Of a stretch of DNA of 64,000 bases, positions 1 through 8,551 are shown piece after piece (the stretch's first letter is position 1; the number at the start of each line of letters is the position of its first letter). Source of the DNA: Micromonospora_G sp040676775 (GTDB lineage: Bacteria > Actinomycetota > Actinomycetes > Mycobacteriales > Micromonosporaceae); the NCBI RefSeq assembly GCF_040676775.1, contig NZ_JBFAPP010000020.1, positions 62,001 to 126,000 of the forward strand. The letters are read 5' to 3'. A program made the position numbers and the translations under genes. Under the pieces are notes generated by a model. The model searched no databases and was not told the DNA's origin. It worked only from the letters and a program-made list of their open reading frames with translations.

Positions 1-479
1 GCCTGCTGTTCCAGAGCGCCACCGGGGTCAAGCTCCAGGAGGTCCCGTACCAGGGCACCGGCCCGGCGCTGACCGACCTCGTCGGCGGCCAGGTCGACTT
101 CATGTGCGACCAGACGACCAACACCAGCGGCCAGATCTCCGCGGGCGAGGTGAAGGCGTACGCGGTGACCACGCCGGAGCGGGTGAGGAGCCTGCCCGAC
201 CTGCCCACCACGGCCGAGGCCGGGCTGCCCCAGCTCCAGGTCAGCGTGTGGCACGGTCTCTACGTCCCGGCCGACACGCCGCAGGAGGTCGTACAGAAGC
301 TGTCCGAGGCGCTGAAGGTGGCACTGGCCGATCAAGCGGTGATCGACCAGATGGCCAAGCTCGGCACCGCGCCGGTCCCGGCCGAGGCCGCGACCCCGCA
401 GGCGCACCGGACCAAGCTCGAGGAGCAGCTCGGCACCTGGGCGAAGGTGATCGCCGACGCCGGGGTCAAGGCCTCCTGA
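1..479 (+). CDS. tctC: Tripartite tricarboxylate transporter substrate-binding protein TctC (5' partial)
   Basis: C-terminal part of a periplasmic-type (Bug/TctC) solute-binding protein; the reading frame is open from base 3 to a TGA at 477-479 and the start lies outside the window. About 158 residues of a family usually near 320-330 are present. Family-like segments are VPYQGTGPALTDLVGGQVDF, the LPTTAEAGLP motif and the VWHGLYVPADTP segment before a helical tail. It would bind a carboxylate outside the membrane and hand it to the TctAB permease encoded immediately downstream (1 nt and 21 nt gaps). The ligand cannot be told from sequence. Confidence 0.9.
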   Translation, partial: LLFQSATGVKLQEVPYQGTGPALTDLVGGQVDFMCDQTTNTSGQISAGEVKAYAVTTPERVRSLPDLPTTAEAGLPQLQVSVWHGLYVPADTPQEVVQKLSEALKVALADQAVIDQMAKLGTAPVPAEAATPQAHRTKLEEQLGTWAKVIADAGVKAS

Positions 480-480
480 G

Positions 481-942
481 GTGGAGCGCCGCCGGTCCTT
501 CCCGGATGTGCTCGCCGGGGGAGTCTTCGTCCTGATCGGTGGCGCATTCGTCGTGGGGTCGCTCGGCTACGAGCTGGGCACCCCACTGCGGATGGGCCCC
601 GGCGCCTTCCCGCTGCTGGTCGGCGCGACCGTGGCCGTCCTGGGGCTGGCGATCGTCGTCAAGGGACTCGTCGCCGGTGAGGTGGTCGCGTTCGGGTCGA
701 TCCCGTGGCGTGCGGTCGCGGTCATCGTGCTCGCCGTCCTGTTTTTCGGATTCACCGTCCGGCGTCTCGGATTCGTACCGACGTCGGCGGTGACCGCCCT
801 GCTCACCACGCTGGCCAGCGCGCGCGTACGGCTGCTCACGGCCGTGGCGGTGGCCGCCGGGCTGACCCTGGCCGGCACGCTCATCTTCATCGTCGGACTT
901 CAGTTGCGGATCCCGCTCTGGGGCCCGTGGCTCGGGTTCTGA
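481..942 (+). CDS. tctB: Tripartite tricarboxylate transporter small membrane subunit TctB
   Basis: GTG start one base after the tctC stop; 153 residues with four hydrophobic segments, including GVFVLIGGAFVVGS near the N-terminus, LLVGATVAVLGLAIVV, AVIVLAVLFFGF and a C-terminal LAGTLIFIVGL. Size, topology and position between the binding protein and the large permease identify it as the TctB-family subunit (usual length about 150). It forms the permease with TctA. The near-zero spacing argues for translational coupling to tctC. No independent Shine-Dalgarno is evident, which is consistent with coupling. Confidence 0.9.
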   Translation: MERRRSFPDVLAGGVFVLIGGAFVVGSLGYELGTPLRMGPGAFPLLVGATVAVLGLAIVVKGLVAGEVVAFGSIPWRAVAVIVLAVLFFGFTVRRLGFVPTSAVTALLTTLASARVRLLTAVAVAAGLTLAGTLIFIVGLQLRIPLWGPWLGF

Positions 943-963
943 CGCGACCGCCGGATTGGGGCA

Positions 964-2469
964 ATGGAACTTCTCGACAACCTCGCGCTGGGCTTCTCGA
1001 CGGCCTTCCTGATTCAGAACGTCCTCTACTGCTTCGTGGGTGTGCTGCTCGGGACGGCGGTCGGCGTCCTGCCCGGCATCGGGCCGACGGCGACGGTGGC
1101 GATGCTGCTGCCGATCACGTTCAGCTTCGAGCCGGTCACGGCGCTGATCATGCTGGCCGGCATCTACTACGGCGCACAGTACGGCGGCTCGACGACCGCC
1201 ATCCTGATCAACCTGCCCGGTGAGTCGTCGGCGGCGGTCACCGCGCTGGACGGGCACGAGATGGCCCGGCAGGGCCGGGCCGGCGCGGCCCTGGCCGCCG
1301 CCGCGGTCGGGTCCTTCATCGCGGGTACGGTGGCCACCGTCGCGCTGGCCGTCGCGGCCCCACCGTTGGCCCGCGTCGCGTTGAAGTTCGGCCCGGCCGA
1401 ATACTTCTCGCTGGTGTTGCTCGGCCTGATCGTGTCGATCGCGCTGGCGCGTGGCACGGCACTCAAGGCGCTGGCGATGATCGCGCTCGGCGTCCTGCTC
1501 GGCACGGTCGGCCAGGACATCTACACCGGCACTCCCCGGTTCGTGCTCGACCAGCGCGAACTGTACGGCGGCATCGACTTCGTCTCGGTCGCCGTCGGCA
1601 TGTTCGGGGTGGCCGAGATCCTGCGCAACCTGGAGAACGAGCACACCCGCACGGCGGTCGTCAGCAGGATCACGAGCCTCTGGCCGACCCGCGAGGACCG
1701 GCGGCGGATCGTCGGCCCGATCCTGCGTGGCACCGGTCTCGGCGCGGCGCTCGGCGTCCTGCCCGGCGGTGGCCACGTGCTTGCCTCGTTCACCTCGTAC
1801 GCCGTCGAGAAGCGGATCTCGAAGCGACCGCAGGAGTTCGGGCGTGGTGCGATCGAGGGTGTCGCCGGGCCCGAGTCGGCGAACAACGCCGCCGCACAGA
1901 CGTCGTTCATCCCGCTGCTCACCCTGGGGCTACCCGCTCACCCGGTGATGGCACTGATGGTCGGCGCGTTCATCGTCCACGGCATAACTCCCGGCCCGAA
2001 CGTCCTCACCGACGAGCCGGCGCTGTTCTGGGGCCTGATCGCGTCGATGTGGATCGGCAACGTGCTGCTCCTCCTACTGAACCTGCCGCTGATCGGTCTC
2101 TGGGTACGCATGCTGCGCATCCCGTACCAGGTGCTGTTCCCGATGATCATCCTGTTCGCGGCGATCGGCACCTACTCCCTGGCATTCAACGCGTACGACG
2201 TCTACGCGATCGCGTTCTTCGGGATCCTGGGCTACGTCCTGATCAAGTGCGGTTGCGAGCCCGCGCCACTGCTGCTCGGCTTCGTCCTCGGACCCCTGCT
2301 GGAGGAGAACCTGCGGCGGGCGCTGATCATCTCCCGCGGCGACGCGTCGGTCTTCCTGACCCGACCGATCTCCGCGGTGCTCCTGGCCCTGGCCGTGGCG
2401 GCGCTCGTCGTCGCCGTCCTCCCGACGATCCACCGGCGCCGCGAAGTCGTGTTCGCCGAGGAGGAGTAG
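964..2469 (+). CDS. tctA: Tripartite tricarboxylate transporter large permease TctA
   Basis: ATG at 964, 501 residues, the usual TctA length. The conserved family segments are visible: GVLPGIGPTATVAMLLPITF near residue 40, YYGAQYGGSTTAILINLPGE near residue 75, and the internal second copy GVLPGGGHVLASFTSYAVEK around residue 265. About ten to twelve membrane segments are predicted by eye. With TctB and the binding protein it makes a cation-coupled uptake system for di/tricarboxylates (family knowledge). It is the last gene of the operon; the following 1.1 kb holds no convincing gene. Confidence 0.95.
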   Translation: MELLDNLALGFSTAFLIQNVLYCFVGVLLGTAVGVLPGIGPTATVAMLLPITFSFEPVTALIMLAGIYYGAQYGGSTTAILINLPGESSAAVTALDGHEMARQGRAGAALAAAAVGSFIAGTVATVALAVAAPPLARVALKFGPAEYFSLVLLGLIVSIALARGTALKALAMIALGVLLGTVGQDIYTGTPRFVLDQRELYGGIDFVSVAVGMFGVAEILRNLENEHTRTAVVSRITSLWPTREDRRRIVGPILRGTGLGAALGVLPGGGHVLASFTSYAVEKRISKRPQEFGRGAIEGVAGPESANNAAAQTSFIPLLTLGLPAHPVMALMVGAFIVHGITPGPNVLTDEPALFWGLIASMWIGNVLLLLLNLPLIGLWVRMLRIPYQVLFPMIILFAAIGTYSLAFNAYDVYAIAFFGILGYVLIKCGCEPAPLLLGFVLGPLLEENLRRALIISRGDASVFLTRPISAVLLALAVAALVVAVLPTIHRRREVVFAEEE

Positions 2470-2786
2470 GAGCCGTTGCACGGAAAGGCGTTGTCGAGGG
2501 CCGGTCCGGCAGCCGCCGGGCACGGTGAGCGCGTCGGTGGCGGAGTCACCGGGCGGCATCACGCGGGGGTCGCCGTCGGACTCGGCGCTGGCCGTACCGC
2601 CGGCGAGGAAGACCCCGCCGAGAGCCACCATGACCGCGGTGAAAAACGGCCAGCAGAGGTCTGGTCGATCTTCTGCGCATCTGCTCCTCCGGGTCGAAGA
2701 GGTCGTGGCGGACCGGCTCAGGGCGTCCGTCGGGTCTGCCGGCCCCGGTCGTCGTAGGGGTGCCAAGCTGTCTGCGGCCTAGGTTA

Positions 2787-3133
2787 CGAAACTCTTCCGA
2801 AATATCCAAGACCCTGAATTTCTGTGGTCGACCGGTCGGTGTCTCGTCTAGGAGATCGAAGGCTCCTCGGTCATCGCGATGTCTTCGCAGCTCATGCTGG
2901 TTCTTCAGGGAGCGTCTGGCGACGACAGGTCGACATCGGCATGTCCGTGTCGGACGTGCTCGCCCACTCCCAGTCGGTCGGCGTGCGCTCTCGTGGGCCG
3001 CAAACTTGCAGGTCTTCAGCCGAAAATTTTCAGGCGACGCACGACGGCTAATCGATGTCTGACCTGGGGGTTTGTGATGGAAGTCCAGGTCAACGCAGGA
3101 ATTCATGGGATTGAATCCCACGAAACTTTTCCG
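2787..3133. promoter_or_regulatory. Three CGAAA-N-TTTTC-type half-palindromes upstream of the CE15/GH10 genes
   Basis: Three related sites lie in the AT-richer part of the leader: CGAAACTCTTCCG at 2787-2799, CGAAAATTTTCAG at 3021-3033 and CGAAACTTTTCCG at 3121-3133. They resemble the CGAAA/TTTCG palindromes described upstream of actinomycete xylanase genes. A related CGAAAGTTTGC occurs at 16979-16989 before another secreted carbohydrate-active protein. Role as operator for a xylan-responsive regulator is inference; the last site is about 480 bp from the esterase start. Confidence 0.45.
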
Positions 3134-3390
3134 TAACCTCTCGCCCTACGGGTGGCCTCGAGGTCGATGCCCAGCTCAACCGGCTTCGGGTCGCACCCGT
3201 ACCCCATGACCATCCCCTGTGAAGGAGGCCGCGTTGGGCGTCACGCACCGCGCGGCGGCGGACCGGTCCCGGCCGTGCCCGCTGTCGTGGCGATCTTGCC
3301 ACCCCTCGGTCGTCAAGCTGACCGGCGGCTGAGCGGCGCCGTCCCGCCCGCACCAGGACCGATTCCGCCAGACGCCGTTCGGTCCATGCC

Positions 3391-3442
3391 CGTCCCGGCT
3401 CGACAGAGCCCGTCCCGGCTCGACAGAGCCCGTCCCGGCTCG
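3391..3442. repeat. 20-bp tandem repeat, 2.6 copies
   Basis: The unit CGTCCCGGCTCGACAGAGCC is present at 3391-3410 and 3411-3430, followed by a 12-base partial copy at 3431-3442. It lies in the non-coding leader of the esterase gene. No function is apparent; slipped-strand duplication is the simplest explanation. Confidence 0.8.
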
Positions 3443-3611
3443 GGCGAGATGGACACGCGAACCGGCGGGACCGTCAGCTCGCGCGTCCGCGAACCTGACC
3501 CTCGCCGCCGCAGCCGCGCACGTGCCGTCCCCCTGATCGGTCGCGGCTGCCCCACTCGCGTCCGTCGAGGTCGATCCAACGTCCGTCGCGAACCCTGGAA
3601 GGAGAGCCCCA

Positions 3612-5273
3612 ATGACCATCGGTGCACGCCGGTCGAGATTACGTCCGGCGGTCGTCGCGTTCGCGGTAGCAGCCCTCGTCGTCACCGGAGCGGTAACCGT
3701 CGTGGCCCGAACCACGCCGGCCCACGCCGCCTCCAGCGTGGAGGACGAGGGCGCCGACTGTCCGGTGCCGAACACGTCGGTGCCGTCGAGTTCCCGGTTG
3801 CCCGACCCGTTCCGGAAGCTGGACGGCACGCGGATCACTACCAAGGCCGAATGGCCATGCCGTCGGGCCGAGACCCGGGAGTTGGCCGAGCGGGCCGTGT
3901 ACGGACAGAAGCCGGCCAAGCCGGCCACCGTGAGTGGCACCGTCTCGAACACGAGCATCCAGGTGAACGTGTCGGAACAGGGACGCAGTGCCAGTTTCTC
4001 CGCCAGCATCCAACTGCCGTCCGGCACCGGCCCGTTCCCGGCGGTCGTGGTTCTGGGCGGGTTCGGCGCCGATACCGCCACCATCCGCAATTCCGGGGCC
4101 GCGGTCATCAACTACGACCCCCTCGCCGTCGGCCGGGAGGGCACCCCTCGTAACAACAAGCAGGGCGCCTTCTACACGCTCTACGGCGCCAACAGCAGCA
4201 CCGGCATCCTGATGGCCTGGGCCTGGGGAGTGTCCCGGATCATCGACGTCATCGAACAGTCCGGCGGCAACATCCTGCGCCCTGACGCGACCGGGGTGAC
4301 CGGCTGTTCCCGCTACGGCAAGGGCGCGTTCGTGATCGGCGCGTTCGACCAACGGATCGCGCTGACCATGCCGATCGAGTCCGGCTCCGGCGGCGCCCCG
4401 ATCTTCCGCGGCATCCCCGGCGAGTCCGGCTCCCAACCGCTGTCCAGCGCCTACACCGAGCAGCCCTGGCTCGGTGACGCGTTCAGCGCCTACACCAGCA
4501 ACCCCAGCGGACTGCCGGTCGACACCCACCAGATGATCGGCCTCGTCGCACCCCGAGGGCTGTTCGTCATGGAGAACCCGCACATCGACTGGCTCGCCGC
4601 CCGCTCCGGCAGCAACGCCGCCCTCGCCGGCGCCGAGATCTACAAAGCACTCGGGGCGGGGGAGAACATCACCTACTGGTCGGACGTATCGGACGGCACC
4701 CACTGCGCCAGCCGGTCCGAATGGCGGACCCCGCTGCAGCAGAACATCCAGAAGTACCTGCTGAAGACCGGCAACGCCGCCGGCACGATCCGGATCTCCA
4801 GCCGCAAGCAGGGCAACCTGGCCGAGTGGCGCGACTGGCAGACCCCGACCCTCACCGACGGACCCACCACCCCGACACCCACCACCCCGTCACCCACCAC
4901 CCCGTCACCCACCACCCCGTCACCCACCACCCCGCCACCCACGACACCTCCACCGACGACGCCTCCGCCCACGACCGCGCCGCCGACCACGCCCCCGCCA
5001 GGTGGCACCTGCACCGCCACCCTTTCCCCGGGCTCACGCTGGAACGACCGCTACAACCTCGCCGTCGCCGTCACCGGCGCCAACGACTGGATCGTCACCA
5101 TGACCATCCCCAACCCCGCCCAGGTCCTCACCACCTGGAACGTCACCACCACCTACAACAACACCACCCGCACCCTCACCGCCCGACCAAACGGGAACGG
5201 CAACAACTGGGGCCTCACCATCCAACACAACGGCAACTGGACCTGGCCCACCACCACCTGCCGTCTCCCCTGA
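3612..5273 (+). CDS. Secreted CE15 glucuronoyl methylesterase with C-terminal CBM2-like module
   Basis: ATG at 3612 follows an AAGGAGAG ribosome site; 553 residues. A Sec signal peptide ends near TTPAHA (about residue 39). Catalytic domain about 50-400 carries the CE15 hallmarks: nucleophile Ser233 in GCSRYGKGA, Glu256 in PIESGSGG and His364 in DGTHCAS. A Thr/Pro linker (about 417-463) leads to an 83-residue Cys-to-Cys module related to family 2 cellulose-binding domains. CE15 enzymes hydrolyse the ester between 4-O-methyl-glucuronic acid of xylan and lignin alcohols, so the enzyme would act outside the cell on lignocellulose. The xylanase gene follows 87 nt downstream, probably in one transcript. 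Confidence 0.92.
   Translation: MTIGARRSRLRPAVVAFAVAALVVTGAVTVVARTTPAHAASSVEDEGADCPVPNTSVPSSSRLPDPFRKLDGTRITTKAEWPCRRAETRELAERAVYGQKPAKPATVSGTVSNTSIQVNVSEQGRSASFSASIQLPSGTGPFPAVVVLGGFGADTATIRNSGAAVINYDPLAVGREGTPRNNKQGAFYTLYGANSSTGILMAWAWGVSRIIDVIEQSGGNILRPDATGVTGCSRYGKGAFVIGAFDQRIALTMPIESGSGGAPIFRGIPGESGSQPLSSAYTEQPWLGDAFSAYTSNPSGLPVDTHQMIGLVAPRGLFVMENPHIDWLAARSGSNAALAGAEIYKALGAGENITYWSDVSDGTHCASRSEWRTPLQQNIQKYLLKTGNAAGTIRISSRKQGNLAEWRDWQTPTLTDGPTTPTPTTPSPTTPSPTTPSPTTPPPTTPPPTTPPPTTAPPTTPPPGGTCTATLSPGSRWNDRYNLAVAVTGANDWIVTMTIPNPAQVLTTWNVTTTYNNTTRTLTARPNGNGNNWGLTIQHNGNWTWPTTTCRLP
4861..4935 (+). repeat. 15-bp repeat array encoding the TTPSP linker
   Basis: Five near-perfect copies of CACCCACCACCCCGT encode PTTPS-type units of the esterase linker between catalytic domain and carbohydrate-binding module. 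The array continues as degenerate Pro/Thr codons to about 4998. Such arrays vary in copy number between strains. Confidence 0.85.
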
Positions 5274-5360
5274 CCACCACCACAACCCGAACACGCGTTG
5301 CCAAGCATCAATGCACGGCTCGATGAATCCTGCCCGCTCATCAGAGAGAGGCATACAGGA

Positions 5361-6755
5361 ATGATGAACCAGACCGTCGAGGCGCGTCCCCGCCCGACGA
5401 CGAGACGAATCCGGCAGTCCCGGCTGTTGCTGGGCGTCATGAGTCTGCTCCTCGCCACCGGAACCGCGGTAGTGGTGAGCACCTCGGCGCAGGCGGCCAC
5501 AACCCTGGGTGCGTCGGCGGCCGAGCGTGGCGGGCGGTTCTTCGGCACCGCCGTCGCGGCGGGCAAGTTGAGCGACTCGGCGTACACGACCATCCTGAAC
5601 CGGGAGTTCAACCAGGTCACGCCGGAAAACGAGATGAAAATCGACGCGACCGAGCCGAACCAGAACCAGTTCAGCTACGGCAACGCCGACCGGATCGTGC
5701 AGCACGCCCGCTCGCGCGGTATGCAGGTGCGTGGCCACACGCTGGCCTGGCACAGCCAACAGCCGGGCTGGATGCAGAGCATGTCGGGAACAGCGCTGCG
5801 AAACGCGATGCTCAACCACGTCACGCAGGTCGCTACCCACTTCCGCGGCCAGGTCACGTGGTGGGACGTGGTGAACGAGGCGTTCGCCGACGGATCCAGC
5901 GGCGCCCGGCGTGACTCTAACCTGCAGCGCACGGGCAACGACTGGATCGAGGCAGCGTTCCGCGCCGCGCGGGCGGCGGACCCGGGCGCCAAGCTCTGCT
6001 ACAACGACTACAACACCGACAATTGGACCGACGCGAAGACCCAGGCCGTCTATCGGATGGTTCAGGACTTCAAGAACCGTGGTGTGCCGATCGACTGCGT
6101 GGGGCTGCAGTCACATTTCACCGGCGGCTCGAACTATCCGAGCAATTACCGCACGACGCTGTCCAGCTTCGCCGCGCTCGGGGTGGACGTGCACATCACC
6201 GAGTTGGACATACGCAACGCCCCCTCGGACGCGTACCGCAATGTGACCAACGACTGCCTGGCGGTGCCTCGTTGCACGGGCATCACGGTCTGGGGTATCC
6301 GTGATTCGGACTCGTGGCGGTCCGGCGAGAGCCCGCTCCTGTTCAACAGCAGCGGTGGCAAGAAAGCGGCGTACGACGCGGTGCTCGCCGCACTCAACAG
6401 CGGGACTCCCAACCCCACCACCGCGCCGCCGACGACAACGCCGGGCACGCCGCCACCAACCACCACGCCGCCCCCCGGGGGTAGCTGCACCGCGTCGGTC
6501 ACACCGGGCACGGTCTGGGGCGACCGGTACAACACCTCGGTCACGGTCAGCGGAGCCAGCACCTGGTCCGTGGTCGTGGCGATCACCTCGCCGCAGCGGG
6601 TCTCCACCACGTGGAGCGGCAGCTTCAGCTGGGACAGCAGCGGCAGCGTGATGACGGTGCGTTCCAACGGCAGCGGCAACACGTTCGGTTTCACCACGAT
6701 GATGAACGGAAACTCCAGCGCCCGACCCCAGATCAGGTCCTGCAGCACCGGCTGA
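5361..6755 (+). CDS. Secreted GH10 endo-1,4-beta-xylanase with C-terminal CBM2-like module
   Basis: Start chosen at ATG 5361 (a second ATG follows at 5364) behind GAGAGAGG; the longer frame from 5298 adds a tail lacking a ribosome site. About 464 residues. Signal peptide ends near TSAQAA. GH10 barrel about 48-355 shows acid/base Glu173 in WWDVVNEAF and nucleophile Glu281 in ITELDI, plus the family segments TPENEMK and GHTLAWHSQ. A Thr/Pro linker joins a short Cys-bounded module homologous to that of the upstream esterase. The product cleaves xylan internally; the neighbouring glucuronoyl esterase would remove lignin cross-links from the same polymer. A strong hairpin terminator follows. Confidence 0.96.
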   Translation: MMNQTVEARPRPTTRRIRQSRLLLGVMSLLLATGTAVVVSTSAQAATTLGASAAERGGRFFGTAVAAGKLSDSAYTTILNREFNQVTPENEMKIDATEPNQNQFSYGNADRIVQHARSRGMQVRGHTLAWHSQQPGWMQSMSGTALRNAMLNHVTQVATHFRGQVTWWDVVNEAFADGSSGARRDSNLQRTGNDWIEAAFRAARAADPGAKLCYNDYNTDNWTDAKTQAVYRMVQDFKNRGVPIDCVGLQSHFTGGSNYPSNYRTTLSSFAALGVDVHITELDIRNAPSDAYRNVTNDCLAVPRCTGITVWGIRDSDSWRSGESPLLFNSSGGKKAAYDAVLAALNSGTPNPTTAPPTTTPGTPPPTTTPPPGGSCTASVTPGTVWGDRYNTSVTVSGASTWSVVVAITSPQRVSTTWSGSFSWDSSGSVMTVRSNGSGNTFGFTTMMNGNSSARPQIRSCSTG

Positions 6756-6768
6756 ACCGCAAGGAACT

Positions 6769-6807
6769 GCCGCTGGCCGTGCACGGCACCCGCGCACGGC
6801 CAGCGGC
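6769..6807 (+). terminator. Hairpin terminator after the xylanase gene
   Basis: Perfect 14-bp inverted repeat (6769-6782 and 6794-6807) with an 11-base loop, starting 13 bases after the xylanase stop. There is no T-run, as is usual for actinomycete hairpin terminators. Confidence 0.8.
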
Positions 6808-6908
6808 CCCTGACACGATCTCGTGGGCCGCGGCAGGGTTCCACGTTGACGCGTTGCAGTCTCGACAGTCCCGTGCCCGGTCGAGCGGCGAGGCATAAGG
6901 TGGTTCTC

Positions 6909-7322
6909 GTGTTTCGTGACGAGGATTTCGCGCTGCTCGCCCGGCCGCTGTACGCCTTCCTCACCGTCGCACCCCGTGGTGGCCGCTGGCCCGCGCCGCG
7001 CCCGGTGTGGTTCGAGGTGACCGACGACGGCGACGTGCAGATGTTCTCCCTCCTGGATGCGCCGAAGCTCGACCGTCTCCGCGAGCACCCACGCGCTTCC
7101 GTCGTCGTCGCGGCTCCACCTGGCGAGCCCGAACACTGGGTATCGGTGGAGGGCGCCGTCACTCTTCACGACGAGGGTGGCGCCGAACTCGCGGCTCGTC
7201 TCGCCGACCGATACTGGGACACGAGCAGCCCGAACCACCAGAAGTTCCGCGACGAGTGGGCTGCCAGCACAGTGGTGCGCATCGTCGTACACCCGGAGGT
7301 GGTGAACCGCTTCTCCGCCTGA
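6909..7322 (+). CDS. Pyridoxamine 5'-phosphate oxidase-fold (FMN/F420-binding type) protein
   Basis: About 137 residues from GTG 6909, preferred because AAGG at 6897-6900 sits 8 nt upstream; GTG 6900 in the same frame is the alternative. The split-barrel pattern is clear: FALLARPLYAFLTVAPRGGR, then PRPVWFEVTDDGDVQMFS and LREHPRASVVVAAP, ending with VVRIVVHPEVV. Such small proteins bind FMN or F420 and reduce or bind small molecules; the substrate is unknown. Stand-alone gene between the xylanase terminator and a convergent GyrI-like gene. Confidence 0.8.
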   Translation: MFRDEDFALLARPLYAFLTVAPRGGRWPAPRPVWFEVTDDGDVQMFSLLDAPKLDRLREHPRASVVVAAPPGEPEHWVSVEGAVTLHDEGGAELAARLADRYWDTSSPNHQKFRDEWAASTVVRIVVHPEVVNRFSA

Positions 7323-7449
7323 CCAGCGGGGACACCGCGACGGCCGACGGGTCGAAGGCCCGGAGCGCGGTACGGGACGGCCGCCACACCCGCATCCGTA
7401 ACGCGGCCAACGACGCCCTCGGCATCGACGCAGCCCGGTCGGAGGCAGC

Positions 7450-8085
7450 TCACCGGAGATCCGCGGAGACTGACGCGCCGACCGGTTGTCTGAGGATGGT
7501 GCGGAGCCGCTGCGGCGCGACCTTGCGGGAGTCGCTGAGGTAGATCTCGTGGTGCTTACCGACCAACCGGAGACCGTTGTCGGGGATGAACTCGTGGTGC
7601 ATCCGCGCCAGCACGTCGGCCTCGTCGTCGTAGGAGCCGACGTGCAGTGTCTGCACGCAGCGGCCCTCGGAGAGCCAGCCCAGGCGGACCTCGTGCAGGC
7701 GCCGCGGGCGATCCTTGGCGAGCTGTCCGGCGGCGTCGGCGAACATCTCCTGGTCGATCCAGTCGGGGACCATGATCATTAGAGTCCAGTCCCATCGGGA
7801 CTTGTCGCGCGATGCCGTGAACGCGTCCATGTCGTCAGCCCACCACAGGCCTTCCAGGGGCATGACGACGTAGTCACGTCCGAGGTTTCGCTTGCTGGCG
7901 AACTTCACCCGGTACGCCAGCGGGTAGAGCGCCTCGGCAGCATCGGTGAAGGCTCGACCGGTATTGGGATCGCCGTGCCCGTCGATCATGAGGTACTGCA
8001 GGTCAGGCACGTCCACGACGGAAAACCGACCGCGTCTCGCGCGGTAGGCGTCGATCTCCGTCTTGAAGTCAATCTTGTTCGTCAT
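7450..8085 (-). CDS. GyrI-like small-molecule-binding domain protein
   Basis: ATG at 8085; 211 residues of the stand-alone GyrI-like/SOUL-type family: opening FKTEIDAYRARRGRFSVVDV, LQYLMIDGHGDPNTG, then PLEGLWWADDMDAF and a C-terminal half with GRCVQTLHVGSYDDE and EIYLSDSRK. These proteins bind small hydrophobic ligands and some hydrolyse them. The start overlaps the end of the PadR-like frame by 17 nt, so the two belong to one transcript. In intact loci a PadR regulator paired with a GyrI-like protein suggests a ligand-responsive detoxification unit; here the regulator is broken. Confidence 0.88.
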   Translation of the reverse strand: MTNKIDFKTEIDAYRARRGRFSVVDVPDLQYLMIDGHGDPNTGRAFTDAAEALYPLAYRVKFASKRNLGRDYVVMPLEGLWWADDMDAFTASRDKSRWDWTLMIMVPDWIDQEMFADAAGQLAKDRPRRLHEVRLGWLSEGRCVQTLHVGSYDDEADVLARMHHEFIPDNGLRLVGKHHEIYLSDSRKVAPQRLRTILRQPVGASVSADLR

Positions 8086-8551
8086 CGGGCACCTGGGCTC
8101 GCGCCGCGAGCCACGACCTTTCCGCCTCCAAGAGGCTCAGGGAGTAGGAGAAGACCTCGCGTGCCGGCAACGCAAGAGGGACTTGGGCCGCCTCGGCCTC
8201 CTTGACGGCGGCGATACGAGCGTCGACGTGGGCGAGTCGGTCGCGCAACGCCCGCGCATAATCCTGCTGCGAGAGCAGGTACAGGTTCGAGACGCCCACG
8301 AGTAGCGGGTGCGGGACAGGCCGCAGTGCTGCGATGAGCGCGAAGGCGCCTCGGGCGCCGAGCTGCCGACCTGCGGTAGGGGCATGGAAGACGCGCCGCG
8401 ACTTCGCGGCCGCCGGGGCGTCGGGAGCGTGGACGAGCCCGCGTTTTTCGAGCCTGGCGAGCAGGTAGTAGATGGACGAGAACCCGATCTCGGTCCACGG
8501 GCCGTGAGACGTACAGGGGCGCCCGATGGTGGCGCAACTGCGGGCGGCGGT
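8069..8551 (-). pseudogene. PadR-family regulator lacking its N-terminus
   Basis: The frame after the upstream XRE stop (8552-8554) reads PCTSHGPWTEIGFSSIYYLL then ARLEKRGLV and continues to a helical C-terminal domain ending at 8069. This is the second half of the PadR winged helix with its dimerisation helices. The usual first 20-30 residues (helix 1 with a GYDL/GYEI-type motif) and any ATG or GTG before the domain are absent; the first in-frame GTG, at 8299, would leave only 76 residues. It lies in frame with the preceding XRE gene, so a deletion fusing two gene ends is likely. An assembly error is the alternative. Confidence 0.7.

Larger units (their letters stand above)
2470..3611. other. 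Gene-poor 1.1-kb region upstream of the hemicellulase genes
   Basis: No open frame here has coherent codon usage or a recognisable product. The central part (about 2780-3150) is markedly less GC-rich than the surroundings and carries three CGAAA-type motifs. A 20-bp tandem repeat lies near 3391. On the minus strand around 2530-2650 one frame reads like a signal peptide (GGVFLAGGTASA) followed by a short tail that runs into the end of tctA; this may be a decayed secreted-protein gene, but no start or stop context supports it. Confidence 0.6.

Noticed and set aside
466..1776. 436-codon minus-strand frame across tctB and tctA
   Set aside because: Low-complexity antisense shadow of the transporter genes with no recognisable domain.
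2530..2766. Minus-strand frame with a signal-peptide-like stretch (GGVFLAGGTASA)
   Set aside because: No good start or ribosome site, and the frame runs on antisense through the end of tctA; at best a decayed gene.
3391..3442. Short tandem repeats considered as a CRISPR array
   Set aside because: Contiguous 20-bp units with no spacers; no cas genes in the window.
3152..4153. 333-codon plus-strand frame overlapping the CE15 gene
   Set aside because: Composition is Arg/Gly/Pro-rich shadow of a GC-rich frame; the CE15 gene in another frame has motifs, signal peptide and ribosome site.
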